This document shows, in pieces, positions 27,123-36,910 of a DNA stretch of 64,000 nucleotides; within the stretch, counting starts at the first letter, position 1; each line of letters starts with the position of its first letter. The notes beneath the pieces were generated by a model. That model did no database searches. It saw only the letters and a list, made by a program, of their open reading frames with translations, and was not told the origin of the DNA. Location: assembly GCF_000621445.1 (NCBI RefSeq), contig NZ_JHYI01000026.1, positions 22,901 to 86,900 on the forward strand, written 5' to 3'. The translations under genes and the position numbers were made by a program. The stretch is from Alkalihalobacillus bogoriensis ATCC BAA-922. Its GTDB lineage: Bacteria; Bacillota; Bacilli; Bacillales; Bacillaceae_F.

Positions 27123-28073
27123 ATGATTGAAACTAGAAAGAATTCCAAGCAAGAAGTCGTTCAAGTGAGTAACAAGAAATTTCAAGGTGTTTTTAATCTC
27201 TTAAACTCCCAAAAAGTAGTGCCATATGTCTTTATCTCACCGTTTGTTCTGTCTTTTCTACTGTTGTCCCTATACCCAGCAATCCAAGCCATCATTATGA
27301 GTTTTCAAAGAGTGTTACCTGGTGAAATCACTTTCATTGGGTTGCGAAATTACCAAAGAATATTAAATCCAACGTTTTATACAGCATTACAAAATACTAC
27401 AGTTTATATGGTTTTAACCGTTGTGATTTTAGTTTCAATACCAATGTTGTTAGCTGTCTTATTAAATTCCAAGGTTGTAAAATTTAGAATTCTATTTAGA
27501 ACATCCTTATTTCTACCAGCATTGACCTCAGTTATTGTAGCGGGAATGGTTTTCCGTTTAATGTTCGCTGAAAGTGATACGGCTGTAGCAAACCAAATCA
27601 TTAATTGGGTTGGCCTTGATTCGGTTGATTGGAGATACAATGCTTGGTCAGGGATGTTCTTAATGGTTGTTCTCGCGTCTTGGCGATGGATGGGTATTAA
27701 CATTTTGTACTTCCTAGCCGCGTTACAAAATGTACCGAAAGAATTGTATGAAGCTGCAGAGATTGATGGGGCAAATACATTACAAAAATTCTTTTATGTC
27801 ACGTTGCCATTCTTAAAGCCGGTCACGATTTTCGTGGCTACCATCTCCATTATCGGTGGTTTTAGAATGTTTGAAGAAAGCTTTGTATTCTGGACTTCCG
27901 GTTCACCAGGTAATATTGGTTTAACAATCGTTGGCTATTTATATCAAGAAGGTATTCAACAAAACGATATGGGATTTGGTGCAGCGATAGGTGTTGTATT
28001 AATGGCGATAATCTTTGTAATCAGCTTGACTCAACTGTATCTAACTGGAGCATTTAAAAGGGGGGATGAGTAA
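27123..28073 (+). CDS. CUT1 ABC permease (AraP-like)
   Basis: 316 residues with six helices after a cytoplasmic N-terminus of about 35. The EAA loop reads LYEAAEIDGANTLQKFFYVT. The ATG at 27123 lies 5 nt behind GGAGGGGG; the ATG at 27108 would overlap that site. It forms the channel with the next gene, which overlaps by one base (TAATG). The cluster contains no ATPase, like the B. subtilis araNPQ system that borrows MsmX. Confidence 0.9.
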   Translation: MIETRKNSKQEVVQVSNKKFQGVFNLLNSQKVVPYVFISPFVLSFLLLSLYPAIQAIIMSFQRVLPGEITFIGLRNYQRILNPTFYTALQNTTVYMVLTVVILVSIPMLLAVLLNSKVVKFRILFRTSLFLPALTSVIVAGMVFRLMFAESDTAVANQIINWVGLDSVDWRYNAWSGMFLMVVLASWRWMGINILYFLAALQNVPKELYEAAEIDGANTLQKFFYVTLPFLKPVTIFVATISIIGGFRMFEESFVFWTSGSPGNIGLTIVGYLYQEGIQQNDMGFGAAIGVVLMAIIFVISLTQLYLTGAFKRGDE

Positions 28074-28912
28074 TGAAGCAAAAGAATAACCCTTTACTTA
28101 CTTGGTTTCTCACAATTGGGTTTGTAGTTATAGCGTTTGTAGCCTTATTTCCACTATTCACTTTAATCCTTTCTTCATTTCGACCAGCTACTGATTTGAT
28201 GAGAAACGGGATAAGTTTAGTATTTGACCCTAACACATTAACGTTAAATAATTACATCTATATTTTTAATGAGGCCGGAGTTTATTGGAAGTGGTTCGGA
28301 AATAGCGTTTGGATTTCTATGGTCATCGTAGTCTTATCTTTACTATTTTCCTCTATGGTAGGTTATGCGTTAGCGGTATATGATTTCAAAGGAAAGAACT
28401 TTTTCTTTTTACTAGTTTTAGTTATTTTAATGATTCCGTTTGAAATATTAATGCTACCTCTTTTTCAGTTGATGATTAAGCTCAAATTGGTAGATACGTA
28501 TTCAGCGGTTATCCTACCCGCAATTGTTGCACCTATTGCTGTTTTCTTCTTTAGGCAGTATGCATTAGGGCTTCCTAAAGAATTAATGGATGCGGCAAGA
28601 ATCGATGGTTGTACTGAATATGGGATATTTTTTAGGATTATGCTCCCGCTAATGGGGCCTTCATTAGCTGCAATGGCGATTTTACAAGGGTTAAACAGTT
28701 GGAATAACTTCTTGTGGCCATTAGTTGTATTACGGTCAAATGATATGTTTACACTCCCAATCGGGTTGGCGACATTGTTAACTCCATATGGAAATAATTA
28801 TGATATTTTACTTGCTGGTTCCGTAATGACGATTGTTCCGATTGTTATTTTGTTTATTTTCTTCCAGCGCTATTTTGTTGCCGGGCTAACAGTTGGCGGA
28901 GTAAAAGGGTAA
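28073..28912 (+). CDS. CUT1 ABC permease (AraQ-like)
   Basis: 279 residues with six helices. The EAA loop reads LMDAARIDGCTEYGIFFRIM and the C-terminus FVAGLTVGGVKG is typical of MalG/AraQ-type permeases. Start and preceding stop overlap as TAATG, so translation is coupled. Confidence 0.92.
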   Translation: MKQKNNPLLTWFLTIGFVVIAFVALFPLFTLILSSFRPATDLMRNGISLVFDPNTLTLNNYIYIFNEAGVYWKWFGNSVWISMVIVVLSLLFSSMVGYALAVYDFKGKNFFFLLVLVILMIPFEILMLPLFQLMIKLKLVDTYSAVILPAIVAPIAVFFFRQYALGLPKELMDAARIDGCTEYGIFFRIMLPLMGPSLAAMAILQGLNSWNNFLWPLVVLRSNDMFTLPIGLATLLTPYGNNYDILLAGSVMTIVPIVILFIFFQRYFVAGLTVGGVKG

Positions 28913-28962
28913 TAGATGACGAACCTAAAGGAAAAATCTAATTGTAAAGAGGTGGATAGGGA

Positions 28963-29595
28963 ATGGACGGATCCCAAATCGTATTATCGCTCGATCGCAT
29001 TCTCCGCTGGATTGTACAACTAGTTGCAATAAATTTATTGTGGATTTACTACACAATGTTGGGTGTATTTTTTGGAGGAGTATTTCCAGCAACAGTAGCA
29101 GCATTGGGGTTGTCCAGGAAAATAATAATGGGGGAAGCCGATGTAGAAAAAAAGAAATTATTTAAGCGGATTTACAAAGAAGAGTTCGTGCGAGCGAATT
29201 TGATGGGATGGCTCCTAACAATAATAGCAGGAATACTCTACATAAATTACTATGCAATAGCCAATTCGAGTGAAGAATTACTATTTGTTTTTCCGTTTAC
29301 CTTTTATTTTATCTTGTTTTTCTACCTCATTGTAGTTATATGGGTGTTTCCACTATTGGCTCACTATCAAACAACTTTCTTCGGGTATATTCGTAATGCA
29401 GTCATAATTGGATTGACCAAAATACACTATACTCTAGCTAGTGGGGGCGTTATCTTTCTAGTTGTTTATTTTTCGTTAGATTTTCCAGGAATCATCCCTT
29501 TTTTTTCAATCAGTGTAATGGCAATCAGTTGTATGTGGATTGCTATGCTAATTTTTGAAAATTTAGATCAAACAACTTCTTATACTAGCAAATGA
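28963..29595 (+). CDS. YesL-like membrane protein (DUF624)
   Basis: 210 residues with five or six helices. DUF624 members such as B. subtilis YesL (rhamnogalacturonan cluster) are found in plant-polysaccharide importer operons and have no known activity. The N-terminal LDRILRWIVQLVAINLLWIY and the loop with FPATVAALGLSRK fit that family. It lies between the permeases and the binding protein, 50 nt behind AraQ, with AGAGGTGG before the ATG. Confidence 0.8.
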   Translation: MDGSQIVLSLDRILRWIVQLVAINLLWIYYTMLGVFFGGVFPATVAALGLSRKIIMGEADVEKKKLFKRIYKEEFVRANLMGWLLTIIAGILYINYYAIANSSEELLFVFPFTFYFILFFYLIVVIWVFPLLAHYQTTFFGYIRNAVIIGLTKIHYTLASGGVIFLVVYFSLDFPGIIPFFSISVMAISCMWIAMLIFENLDQTTSYTSK

Positions 29596-29684
29596 CAAGT
29601 GGAAATGATTGTGGGAGGTGGTGGTAGAACTGAATTTATATTGCTAGCAAATTTTTAATTTTAATAAAAAATGGGGGGATTGTA

Positions 29685-31022
29685 ATGGTAAGGAAAAGTA
29701 TATTTTGTGTCATGATTGCTATTTTGTCAGTTTTATTAGTAGCTTGTGGTGGTAGTTCTTCCTCTTCAAGTGATGCAGAAGAAACAACTGTCGTCGGTGA
29801 TGATATTGAAGGGGCTACAGAATTAACGTTTTGGACATTTGCTGGTCAACATGTTGATTTATTTGAGGATGCAGCGATTGCGTGGAATGAGGAATTCCCT
29901 GATCGACCAATTAAACTCGTTGCAGAAACTTATCCGTTTGATCAAATGCACAACAACTTATTACTTGCGTTGCAATCAGGTTCAGGAGCACCAGATTTAG
30001 CTGATATTGAAGTATCACGATTTCCTAATTACTTACAGGGGGTACCACAACTATTACCTATGAATGAACATGTGGAACCCGTTATTGATAAATTTGTTGA
30101 AGCCCGTTTTACTCTTTATTCTAAAGATGGTTCGTATTACGGGATGCCTACTCACGTAGGGGCATCTGTGATGTACTACAACACTGAAATTTTAGCTGAG
30201 GCAGGGGTCGATGTAGAATCGATAAAAACGTGGGATGACTTTGTAGAAGCTGGCAAACAAGTAGTTGAAAACACTGGGAAAAAAATGATCACAGTCGATA
30301 CAGATGATCACCTCCCTCTACAACAATTGATAAGTCAAAATGGTTCAGATTTCTTTGACAGTAATGGTAATTTAATTTTGGACGCTGAAAAAAATATTGA
30401 AGTATTACAATTTCTTCATGATTTAGTTCATGTCCATGAAATTGCTGAACTGACACCAGGTGGGCATCCACATGCAGAGGAATACTATGCTTATATGAAT
30501 GATGGAAATGTAGCTGCTCTTGCCATGCCAATCTGGTATATGGGGCGCTTTATCGATAATATGCCTGACTTGGATGGGAAAATCACGATTCAACCACTTC
30601 CAGCATGGGAAGAAGGTGGATTCCGCTCAGCGGGAATGGGAGGTACAGGTACAGTTGTTACAAACCAAACAGAGCATGAAGAACTTGCTAAAGATTTCTT
30701 AGCCTATGCAAAACTAACGGAAAGAGCAAATGAGAAGCTTTGGACTATACTTGGGTTCGACCCTCCACGTTGGGACGTATGGGATAATGACATATTCCAA
30801 GAAGACAATCCATTCTATCAATACTTTGGTGATAATATCTTTGAAGTATTATTAGATGTTCGAGATGAGATTAATTCCATTAATATTACTCCAAACACAC
30901 CTACTGTAGCTAATGAAATAACAACAAATGTGTTGAATGAAGTACTACGACAAAAATCTGATACTGCAGAAGAAGCGTTAAAGAAGGCACAGGAGGCCGT
31001 GGAATCTAACATGCAAGAATAA
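29685..31022 (+). CDS. Sugar-binding lipoprotein of the arabinoside importer
   Basis: 445 residues. Signal peptide with lipobox LVAC (C21), Ser-rich linker, then an extracellular solute-binding protein family 1 fold (ELTFWTFAGQHVDLFEDAAI, MPTHVGASVMYYNTEILAEA). TGGGGGG precedes the ATG at 6 nt. It delivers arabinose-containing oligosaccharides to the permeases; the ligand is inferred from the GH51 and GH43 genes that follow. It sits behind the permeases, which is less usual, and a stable hairpin follows it. Confidence 0.87.
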   Translation: MVRKSIFCVMIAILSVLLVACGGSSSSSSDAEETTVVGDDIEGATELTFWTFAGQHVDLFEDAAIAWNEEFPDRPIKLVAETYPFDQMHNNLLLALQSGSGAPDLADIEVSRFPNYLQGVPQLLPMNEHVEPVIDKFVEARFTLYSKDGSYYGMPTHVGASVMYYNTEILAEAGVDVESIKTWDDFVEAGKQVVENTGKKMITVDTDDHLPLQQLISQNGSDFFDSNGNLILDAEKNIEVLQFLHDLVHVHEIAELTPGGHPHAEEYYAYMNDGNVAALAMPIWYMGRFIDNMPDLDGKITIQPLPAWEEGGFRSAGMGGTGTVVTNQTEHEELAKDFLAYAKLTERANEKLWTILGFDPPRWDVWDNDIFQEDNPFYQYFGDNIFEVLLDVRDEINSINITPNTPTVANEITTNVLNEVLRQKSDTAEEALKKAQEAVESNMQE

Positions 31023-31042
31023 ATATTAAGATTACTGTAAGT

Positions 31043-31086
31043 TCACTACTCCTCGTAAATCAACGATTACATGAGGAGTAGTGAAA
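31043..31086 (+). repeat. Intercistronic hairpin behind the binding-protein gene
   Basis: Perfect 13-bp arms TTCACTACTCCTC (31043-31055) and GAGGAGTAGTGAA (31074-31086), with no T run after it. It probably protects the 3' end of the binding-protein mRNA rather than terminating. Confidence 0.75.
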
Positions 31087-31191
31087 CACGTTTAACTAAA
31101 AATACATAATTATGATAAAAATGCTCTCTATGGTCCCGGTACATATACTCTATGTGTGGGGAGGATAATTCAAAAAATGAGGTGGATAGGC

Positions 31192-32676
31192 ATGAAACAA
31201 CAGGCAATTTTGAATGTAGATATCGAACAAGGAATAATAAATAAAAATATATATGGCCATTTTACAGAGCATTTAGGTAGGTGTATTTATGAAGGGATAT
31301 GGGTAGGGGAAGATTCACCAATCCCAAATACTAAGGGAATTCGTAATGATGTGATTGAAGCTTTAAAAAAACTTAATATCCCTGTTCTTCGTTGGCCGGG
31401 TGGTTGTTTTGCTGATGAATATCACTGGAAGGATGGAGTTGGACCAAGAGAAAAGCGAAAACGCATGGTAAACACTCACTGGGGTGGAGTGATTGAAAAC
31501 AACCATTTTGGTACCCATGAATTCATGTTGCTTTGTGAAATCCTTGAATGTGAGCCTTATATTTGTGGAAACGTTGGAAGTGGAACTGTTCAAGAGATGG
31601 CAGAATGGGTAGAGTATATGACATTTGATGGTGAATCACCAATGGCAAATTGGCGAAAAGAGAATGGTCAAGAAAAGCCATGGAAATTACCGTATTTTGG
31701 TGTTGGGAATGAGAATTGGGGCTGTGGGGGGAATATGCGTCCAGAATACTATTCAGATCTCTATCGCAACTATCAAACTTATGTTCGTAACTATAATGGG
31801 AACAAGATTTATAAGATTGCAGGTGGCGCTAGTGGTGATGATTATAATTGGACAGAAGTGTTAATGCGAGAGTCTGCTCATCATATGGATGGTTTAAGTC
31901 TACACCATTATACAATACCAGGTGAATGGAATGAAAAAGGTGCTGCTACAGGCTTTCCAGAACATGAGTGGTTTGTAACGATGAAAAAAGCGTTATTTAT
32001 GGAAACGTTAATACGAAATCACGGAACAATTATGGATAAATATGACCCAAAAAAGCGAGTTGGAATGATTATCGATGAGTGGGGAACGTGGTTAGACCCT
32101 GAGCCAGGTACGAATCCAGGTTTCTTGTATCAGCAAAATAGCATTAGAGATGCTGTTGTTGCCGCTCTTCATTTTCATATATTCCATGAACATTGTGACC
32201 GTGTTCAAATGGCAAATATAGCTCAAACGGTGAATGTTCTTCAAGCCATGATATTAACTGAGGGTGCAAATATGGTTATGACTCCTACGTACCACATATT
32301 TGAAATGTACAAGGTTCACCAAGGTGCACAAAAGATTGCGAGTGTGATTAATTCAAACAATTATGAATTTAAAGGAGAAAGTTTGCCTCAAATTAGCCTC
32401 ACCGCATCAAAAAATGAAGATGGAACTGTGCATGTAGGCATTTGTAATATCGACCACAATAATGAAGCAGAACTGAAGATGGATATACGAGGTTTGGCAG
32501 TAGAGAATGCAAAGATTGAAGGTAGAATTTTAACTGCAACTACGATCGATGCTCATAATTCATTTGAAGAGAGTCATAAGGTGAGCCCTAAAGAATTTAC
32601 TGAATTTTGTATTGGGGAAAAAGGGTTAGACGTAATATTACCTCCAATGTCAGTAGTCGTTTTGTCAATTATATAA
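31192..32676 (+). CDS. abfA: GH51 alpha-L-arabinofuranosidase, intracellular
   Basis: 494 residues, about the length of B. subtilis Abf[21 protein letters not shown] and [20 protein letters not shown] are GH51 signatures. The acid/base is E174 in GNENW and the nucleophile E296 in IIDEWGTW. There is no signal peptide, so it cuts imported arabino-oligosaccharides in the cytoplasm. The ATG at 31192 follows GAGGTGG at 6 nt; the in-frame ATG at 31177 and GTG at 31156 would add non-conserved residues. Confidence 0.96.
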   Translation: MKQQAILNVDIEQGIINKNIYGHFTEHLGRCIYEGIWVGEDSPIPNTKGIRNDVIEALKKLNIPVLRWPGGCFADEYHWKDGVGPREKRKRMVNTHWGGVIENNHFGTHEFMLLCEILECEPYICGNVGSGTVQEMAEWVEYMTFDGESPMANWRKENGQEKPWKLPYFGVGNENWGCGGNMRPEYYSDLYRNYQTYVRNYNGNKIYKIAGGASGDDYNWTEVLMRESAHHMDGLSLHHYTIPGEWNEKGAATGFPEHEWFVTMKKALFMETLIRNHGTIMDKYDPKKRVGMIIDEWGTWLDPEPGTNPGFLYQQNSIRDAVVAALHFHIFHEHCDRVQMANIAQTVNVLQAMILTEGANMVMTPTYHIFEMYKVHQGAQKIASVINSNNYEFKGESLPQISLTASKNEDGTVHVGICNIDHNNEAELKMDIRGLAVENAKIEGRILTATTIDAHNSFEESHKVSPKEFTEFCIGEKGLDVILPPMSVVVLSII

Positions 32677-32777
32677 TTAGATCAATTGAAGAACAGTGTT
32701 TAATCTAAGCATTATCAATGGAGACCTAGAGTAGTATGAACGTACGCGATTAAATAATATTGAGGGTGAACAGTAAA

Positions 32778-34187
32778 ATGAAAAAACAAGGCCTAAATCC
32801 TTACCTTCCATCTTGGGAGTATATACCAGATGGTGAGCCGTATGTGTTCAATAATAGAGTCTACGTTTATGGTTCTCATGATCGTTTTAATGGTCATGCA
32901 TATTGCTTAAATGATTATGTGTGTTGGTCTGCTCCAGAAGATGATTTGGCTGACTGGAAATATGAAGGTGTAATTTATAGAAAAACAGATGACCCAATAA
33001 ACAAAAACGGAACTATGTGTTTGTATGCTCCTGATGTCACCGTTGGACCAGATGGTAGATATTATTTGTATTATGTTCTAGACAAAGTTCCGATTGTATC
33101 GTTAGCTGTCTGTGACACACCAGCAGGAAAGTATGAATTCTATGGCTATGTAATATATCCCGACGGTACTCGACTAGGAGAAAGAGAAGGAGACCAACCA
33201 CAGTTTGATCCTGGTGTCTTGACTGAAGGAGAAAAAACTTATCTTTATACTGGTTTCTGTCCTAAAGGTGACAAGTCGAGAAAAGGGGCTATGGCAACGA
33301 TTCTTGGACCCGATATGCTTACGGTTTTAGAAGAACCAGTATTCATTGCTCCTAGTGAACCGTATAGTGAGGGGAGCAGTTTCAAAAACCATGAATTTTT
33401 TGAAGCCCCTTCTATGAGGAAGGTAGGGGATACCTATTATTTTATTTATTCGTCTATCGTATTCCATGAATTATGTTATGCTACCAGTACAAATCCGACA
33501 AAAGGTTTTGAATATAAGGGTGTGATTGTAAGCAATAATGACCTCCATATTGATTCTTATAAACCCGCAGATAAACCTATGTTTTATGGTGGGAACAACC
33601 ATGGTAGTATCGTCGAAGTGAATAAAAAGTGGTTTGTATTTTACCATAGACACACTAATGGATCTAATTTCAGCCGACAAGGGTGTATGGAAGAAATTGA
33701 AATCGATAACGATGGAACTATTCCGCAAGTAGAGATGACTTCATGTGGTCCAAATAGAGGAGCGTTAGTTGGTCGTGGAGAGTATCCAGCCTATTTGGCT
33801 TGTAATCTGTTTTACCGTGAAGAGGAAAAATATACAGGTGATTTATGGATGGATAGCCAATTTCCGAAGATAACGCAGGATGGCAAAGATGGAGATATGG
33901 AAGTTGGTTATATTACAAACATGCTAGATTCCGCTACTGCTGGATTTAAGTATTTTGACTGTACAGGTGTAAAAAGTATAAATATTAAAGTTAGAGGGTA
34001 TTGTAGGGGAGCATTTGAAGTGAAAACATCGTGGGATGGTGTAGCGCTTGCTACAATACCGGTTGATTTTACTAATGTATGGACAGAATATGTAGCAGAC
34101 ATAAGTATACCAGATGGGGTTCAGTCATTGTACTTTACTTACACAGGAAGTGGTAGAGCTAGTCTAGCTTCCTTTACTCTCAATTGA
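32778..34187 (+). CDS. GH43 glycosidase with C-terminal beta-sandwich domain
   Basis: 469 residues. The five-bladed propeller residues are visible: the start PYLPSWEYIPDGEPYVFNNR with the general base Asp18, LYAPDV with Asp86, and NHEFFEAPS with the general-acid Glu near 207-210. From about 350 a carbohydrate-binding-module-like beta-sandwich follows (SINIKVRGYCRGAFEVKTSW). There is no signal peptide, so it works inside the cell, together with GH51, on imported arabino- or xylo-oligosaccharides. The ATG at 32778 follows TGAGGGTGA. It is the last gene of the cluster. Confidence 0.9.
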   Translation: MKKQGLNPYLPSWEYIPDGEPYVFNNRVYVYGSHDRFNGHAYCLNDYVCWSAPEDDLADWKYEGVIYRKTDDPINKNGTMCLYAPDVTVGPDGRYYLYYVLDKVPIVSLAVCDTPAGKYEFYGYVIYPDGTRLGEREGDQPQFDPGVLTEGEKTYLYTGFCPKGDKSRKGAMATILGPDMLTVLEEPVFIAPSEPYSEGSSFKNHEFFEAPSMRKVGDTYYFIYSSIVFHELCYATSTNPTKGFEYKGVIVSNNDLHIDSYKPADKPMFYGGNNHGSIVEVNKKWFVFYHRHTNGSNFSRQGCMEEIEIDNDGTIPQVEMTSCGPNRGALVGRGEYPAYLACNLFYREEEKYTGDLWMDSQFPKITQDGKDGDMEVGYITNMLDSATAGFKYFDCTGVKSINIKVRGYCRGAFEVKTSWDGVALATIPVDFTNVWTEYVADISIPDGVQSLYFTYTGSGRASLASFTLN

Positions 34188-34286
34188 GAATTCTTACTAC
34201 TTCAATAGTAGATTTCCGCCTTGGTCGATAATAAGGTTAGTGATATTTACGTAAAAAAGCAATTCGATCTTTGCCTCACTAGGGCT

Positions 34287-34332
34287 AAAAAGGACTTGCC
34301 AGTTCTAAGGAACATGTGCAAGCCCTTTTTTG
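34287..34332 (+). terminator. Terminator of the arabinoside cluster
   Basis: AAAAAGG-ACTTGC pairs with GCAAG-CCCTTTTTT with small bulges and an inner GTTC/GAAC stem. Confidence 0.7.
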
Positions 34333-34642
34333 TTTAATGGTTTTCTAAATACTGACAGAGTACATACAATGGCTGTTGATTTTGGTGCGGACTTTGGTCC
34401 GTTAGTTGCTTTTTATTTGATAGACAATTCTTCTTTAACTGTTGTTTAAAATCTCGCTGCTAGTTTACTTTTTTTGCTAGGAGTGATTTGTTGTTTGAGC
34501 ATTTGAAAGAACTTATGAAAGTTTACAAGAGAAATGGTGTTGAGAATTAGAAGTGCAGAAGGATTGACTTTTGATGGTTCAAGTCATAATTGTAAGAGAA
34601 AAAGCAATCCATGAAGCATTACAGGGAATTTTGTAAAAAACG
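34333..34642. other. Gene-free stretch
   Basis: Only fragments of open frame, without ribosome sites. I see no gene, although a strong terminator follows at 34643. Confidence 0.4.
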
Positions 34643-34688
34643 AACTCAGTTGATTAAGATCTCTTCTTAATCAACTGAGTTTGTTTTC
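34643..34688 (+). terminator. Strong hairpin/terminator
   Basis: Perfect 17-bp arms (34643-34659 and 34665-34681, AACTCAGTTGATTAAGA and complement), five-base loop, then TGTTTT. No obvious gene ends here. Confidence 0.75.
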
Positions 34689-34799
34689 ACAAAAATGACA
34701 TAAAAAAAGAACAAATGCACATATTGTAGTAAAATCTACCATCTGTTAAAATGAAAGTGTAACAATGAAATAGATTACTATAAAAGGAGGTGCATTTAT

Positions 34800-34952
34800 A
34801 TGGCGACAGTATTATGTGAAGTTTCAAATTGCGTTTTCAACGAAGAAAGTAAGAAGTGTACAGCTTCAGAAATCTTTGTTGTAGCACATGCTGAAGTTGC
34901 TTCTTCTAAAGAAGAAACAGACTGCAGAACATTTGAACCAAAAAATGTTTAA
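34800..34952 (+). CDS. DUF1540 small cysteine protein
   Basis: 50 residues beginning MATVLCEVSNCVFNEESKKC and ending CRTFEPKNV. The four cysteines C6, C11, C20 and C42 in the spacing CxxxxC...C...C are the DUF1540 pattern, thought to bind metal. AAAGGAGG lies 8 nt before the ATG and a terminator follows. The family is widespread in Bacilli and Clostridia; its function is unknown, though some members are spore-associated. Confidence 0.88.
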   Translation: MATVLCEVSNCVFNEESKKCTASEIFVVAHAEVASSKEETDCRTFEPKNV

Positions 34953-34978
34953 TCTATTCTTATTTCTATTCTCTTTTT

Positions 34979-35007
34979 GGTAACCATTTATGGTTGCCTT
35001 TTTTTTA
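34979..35007 (+). terminator. Terminator of the DUF1540 gene
   Basis: GGTAACCAT and ATGGTTGCC with a two-base loop, followed by eight T. Confidence 0.88.
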
Positions 35008-35110
35008 TTTCTATATGAAAAAGATTATCACTTTCATTTGAAGTTGTCAACGGATTATAGCAATTTTTTGATGGAAACGGATAATTTTTATGATTAAATT
35101 AAAAAACTAA

Positions 35111-35139
35111 TTGAAAACAGTTATCAATGTTGTTATAGT
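35111..35139 (+). promoter_or_regulatory. Promoter of the flavodoxin operon
   Basis: TTGAAA (35111-35116), 17-bp spacer, TATAGT (35134-35139). Confidence 0.8.
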
Positions 35140-35147
35140 TAATAATG

Positions 35148-35166
35148 AGAATGATTATCATTATTA
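35148..35166. promoter_or_regulatory. Fur box at the flavodoxin promoter
   Basis: GAGAATGATTATCATTATT matches the 19-bp Fur consensus GATAATGATTATCATTATC with 17 agreements and covers the expected start of transcription. Confidence 0.9.
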
Positions 35167-35179
35167 TTGGAGGGTCCAT

Positions 35180-35629
35180 ATGACGAAAATCGTTATTGCT
35201 TATGCAAGCATGTCTGGGAATACGGAGGAAATTGCAGAATTATTAAAAGTTAGTATTGAACCTTTTGGACATGAAACGGAAATGATGGAAATGGAACATA
35301 TGGATGTACATGACCTTCTTAAGTATGATGGGATATTACTCGGTTCTTACACGTGGGGCGACGGAGACTTACCATACGAAACAGAAGAGTTTTACGAGAA
35401 TCTCCTGACAGTAGATTTAACTCGGAAGAACGCTGCGGTTTTTGGGTCGGGTGACCATGCCTATCCAAAATTTTGTGCTGCGGTAGATTTATTTGAAGAT
35501 AGATTAAAAGAGTGTGGAACAAACATCATGCAGGCAGGACTCAAGGTTGAGTTCACCCCAGATACACAAGAAGAAATCGATAGATGTGTTGACTTTGCTG
35601 TTCAATTTGCTAATCAAGTAGGAGCGTAG
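35180..35629 (+). CDS. Flavodoxin, YkuN/YkuP-like
   Basis: 149 residues, short-chain flavodoxin. The FMN phosphate loop is ASMSGNTEE (9-17); YTWGDGDLPYE and FGSGDHAYPKFCAAVD form the isoalloxazine-binding loops. It carries electrons in place of ferredoxin when iron is scarce; a Fur box at its promoter supports this. The ATG at 35180 follows GGAGGG at 6 nt. The next gene is 6 nt away. The pair matches ykuN-ykuO of B. subtilis, which is also Fur-controlled. Confidence 0.93.
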   Translation: MTKIVIAYASMSGNTEEIAELLKVSIEPFGHETEMMEMEHMDVHDLLKYDGILLGSYTWGDGDLPYETEEFYENLLTVDLTRKNAAVFGSGDHAYPKFCAAVDLFEDRLKECGTNIMQAGLKVEFTPDTQEEIDRCVDFAVQFANQVGA

Positions 35630-35635
35630 AAAAAT

Positions 35636-36526
35636 ATGATGAAACTAATGAGCGCTACAGCGGTAACAATGTCTAAGCAAGGGAGTCGTGTGCTTGCAAC
35701 GAAAGAAGGCTTGTTTTTGAAAAAGGGTGGTACGTGGAAGCGTTCATTACATAATCCGGGAAGAACGATTCGTGATTTAGTTTGTAATCACCATCACATT
35801 TATGGTGTGGGTGATAACGGTCTTTTTATAAGTAGCTATGATGAAGGGGACAGTTGGTCCATTCAGCAATTTCCTACAAAGGCTTCTGTCTGGAGTATCG
35901 TGACCGATTCATTAGATTTACTTATTACACATGGTGACAAAGTGATTTACCTTTCAACAAATGCTGGGAAGTCGTGGACACCGTATTATCCGTTTCAATT
36001 TTCTAACGCACCTTCCATCCGCTCTCTAAGCCTTTATAAAAATAAACTGTTTATTGGAACAAAAATACACCCTATTTATGGAGGAATTTGGTGCTTTGAT
36101 TTACAGGATAAACGCACCACTTTTATTAAAAAAGAAAAAAAGCAAATGATATCGTCTATCATTACAGTGAACAATCAATTAATAGCAGCAACGGGATCGT
36201 GTAGAAGAGAATTTGGGAAAATCTTAGTTTGCCACTTGTCGAAAATAATGGACATTGAATCATGGGAAGAATGTTCTGGGTGGGAGGATCAAAGTTTCTT
36301 AGATTTAAATGAGAGTGAAGGGATTATCTATGCTACTTCTACACAAAACCACCAAGGAATAAGTACCATTTCCAAAGTTTGTGTAAAACAGAAGGAAATT
36401 GTCCCATGCAACTATATTAGGGGACACGGCTGGAGAATTTGTAATGATAAAGAAGATTATATCGTAGCGGGATTGTATGAGTCGATGGAATTTACAAAAG
36501 ATCAAATGCAAAACTATGTAATGTAA
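35636..36526 (+). CDS. YkuO-like protein, probable beta-propeller
   Basis: 296 residues, no signal peptide or membrane segment. Two Asp-box motifs (SSYDEGDSWSI and STNAGKSWTP) and repeated strand patterns suggest a BNR/sialidase-type propeller fold. B. subtilis YkuO has the same length and stands in the same place behind flavodoxin YkuN in a Fur-regulated operon; its function is unknown. The start ATG ATG at 35636/35639 has only a weak ribosome site (GGAGCG at the end of the flavodoxin gene), so translational coupling is likely. Confidence 0.75.
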   Translation: MMKLMSATAVTMSKQGSRVLATKEGLFLKKGGTWKRSLHNPGRTIRDLVCNHHHIYGVGDNGLFISSYDEGDSWSIQQFPTKASVWSIVTDSLDLLITHGDKVIYLSTNAGKSWTPYYPFQFSNAPSIRSLSLYKNKLFIGTKIHPIYGGIWCFDLQDKRTTFIKKEKKQMISSIITVNNQLIAATGSCRREFGKILVCHLSKIMDIESWEECSGWEDQSFLDLNESEGIIYATSTQNHQGISTISKVCVKQKEIVPCNYIRGHGWRICNDKEDYIVAGLYESMEFTKDQMQNYVM

Positions 36527-36545
36527 GGAAAGGAGTGTGTAAGCA

Positions 36546-36686
36546 TTGATATTACGAAAAGTATTAGCAGAGGATTCAAAACGTATTCTCAAATTATTAA
36601 CGAAACCAAGAAATGAACTAACGGTCCATGAACGTCTAGAGTTGCAGCGATATATGGAAGATACTGAAAAAATTGAAAAACGTTAA
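36546..36686 (+). CDS. Short basic/acidic peptide behind ykuO
   Basis: 46 residues from a TTG 9-10 nt behind GGAAAGGAG: MILRKVLAEDSKRILKLLTK ... KIEKR. It is helical and highly charged. It lies 19 nt behind ykuO and so belongs to the Fur-regulated operon. I recognise no family. The good ribosome site and spacing argue that it is real. Confidence 0.55.
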   Translation: MILRKVLAEDSKRILKLLTKPRNELTVHERLELQRYMEDTEKIEKR

Positions 36687-36720
36687 AACAGTAGTTATAG
36701 CGTTAGCGTAATGATTTTTT

Positions 36721-36905
36721 TATCGGACATCTATTCCGTTAATCTAGTAAAAAATGAGTGTTTTGAAATGCTACCGGACACTGATTCCGTTACATTAGGA
36801 AAATAAGTGATTTTTATTGATAAATTAGAATAATAGAGGAACGTATGTCCGTTAAGGTTAAGAAAAACGTGTAGTTCTTTGAAATAGCGGAACACGTGTC
36901 CGATA
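36721..36905. repeat. Four-unit CGGA-N7-TCCG repeat element, copy B
   Basis: Units start at 36724, 36775, 36837 and 36888 (15 bp each; spacing 51, 62, 51). Units 1 and 2 are forward (CGGACATCTATTCCG, CGGACACTGATTCCG), units 3 and 4 reversed. It lies between convergent genes, nine bases before a terminator. Confidence 0.88.
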
Positions 36906-36910
36906 CAAAA

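Noticed and set aside
26991..27185. Minus-strand open frame over the operator region
   Set aside because: It covers operators and the ribosome site of the permease gene; no minus-strand start signal.
34369..34449. Short frame MAVDFGADFGPLVAFYLIDN
   Set aside because: No ribosome site, 26 codons, no recognisable relation.
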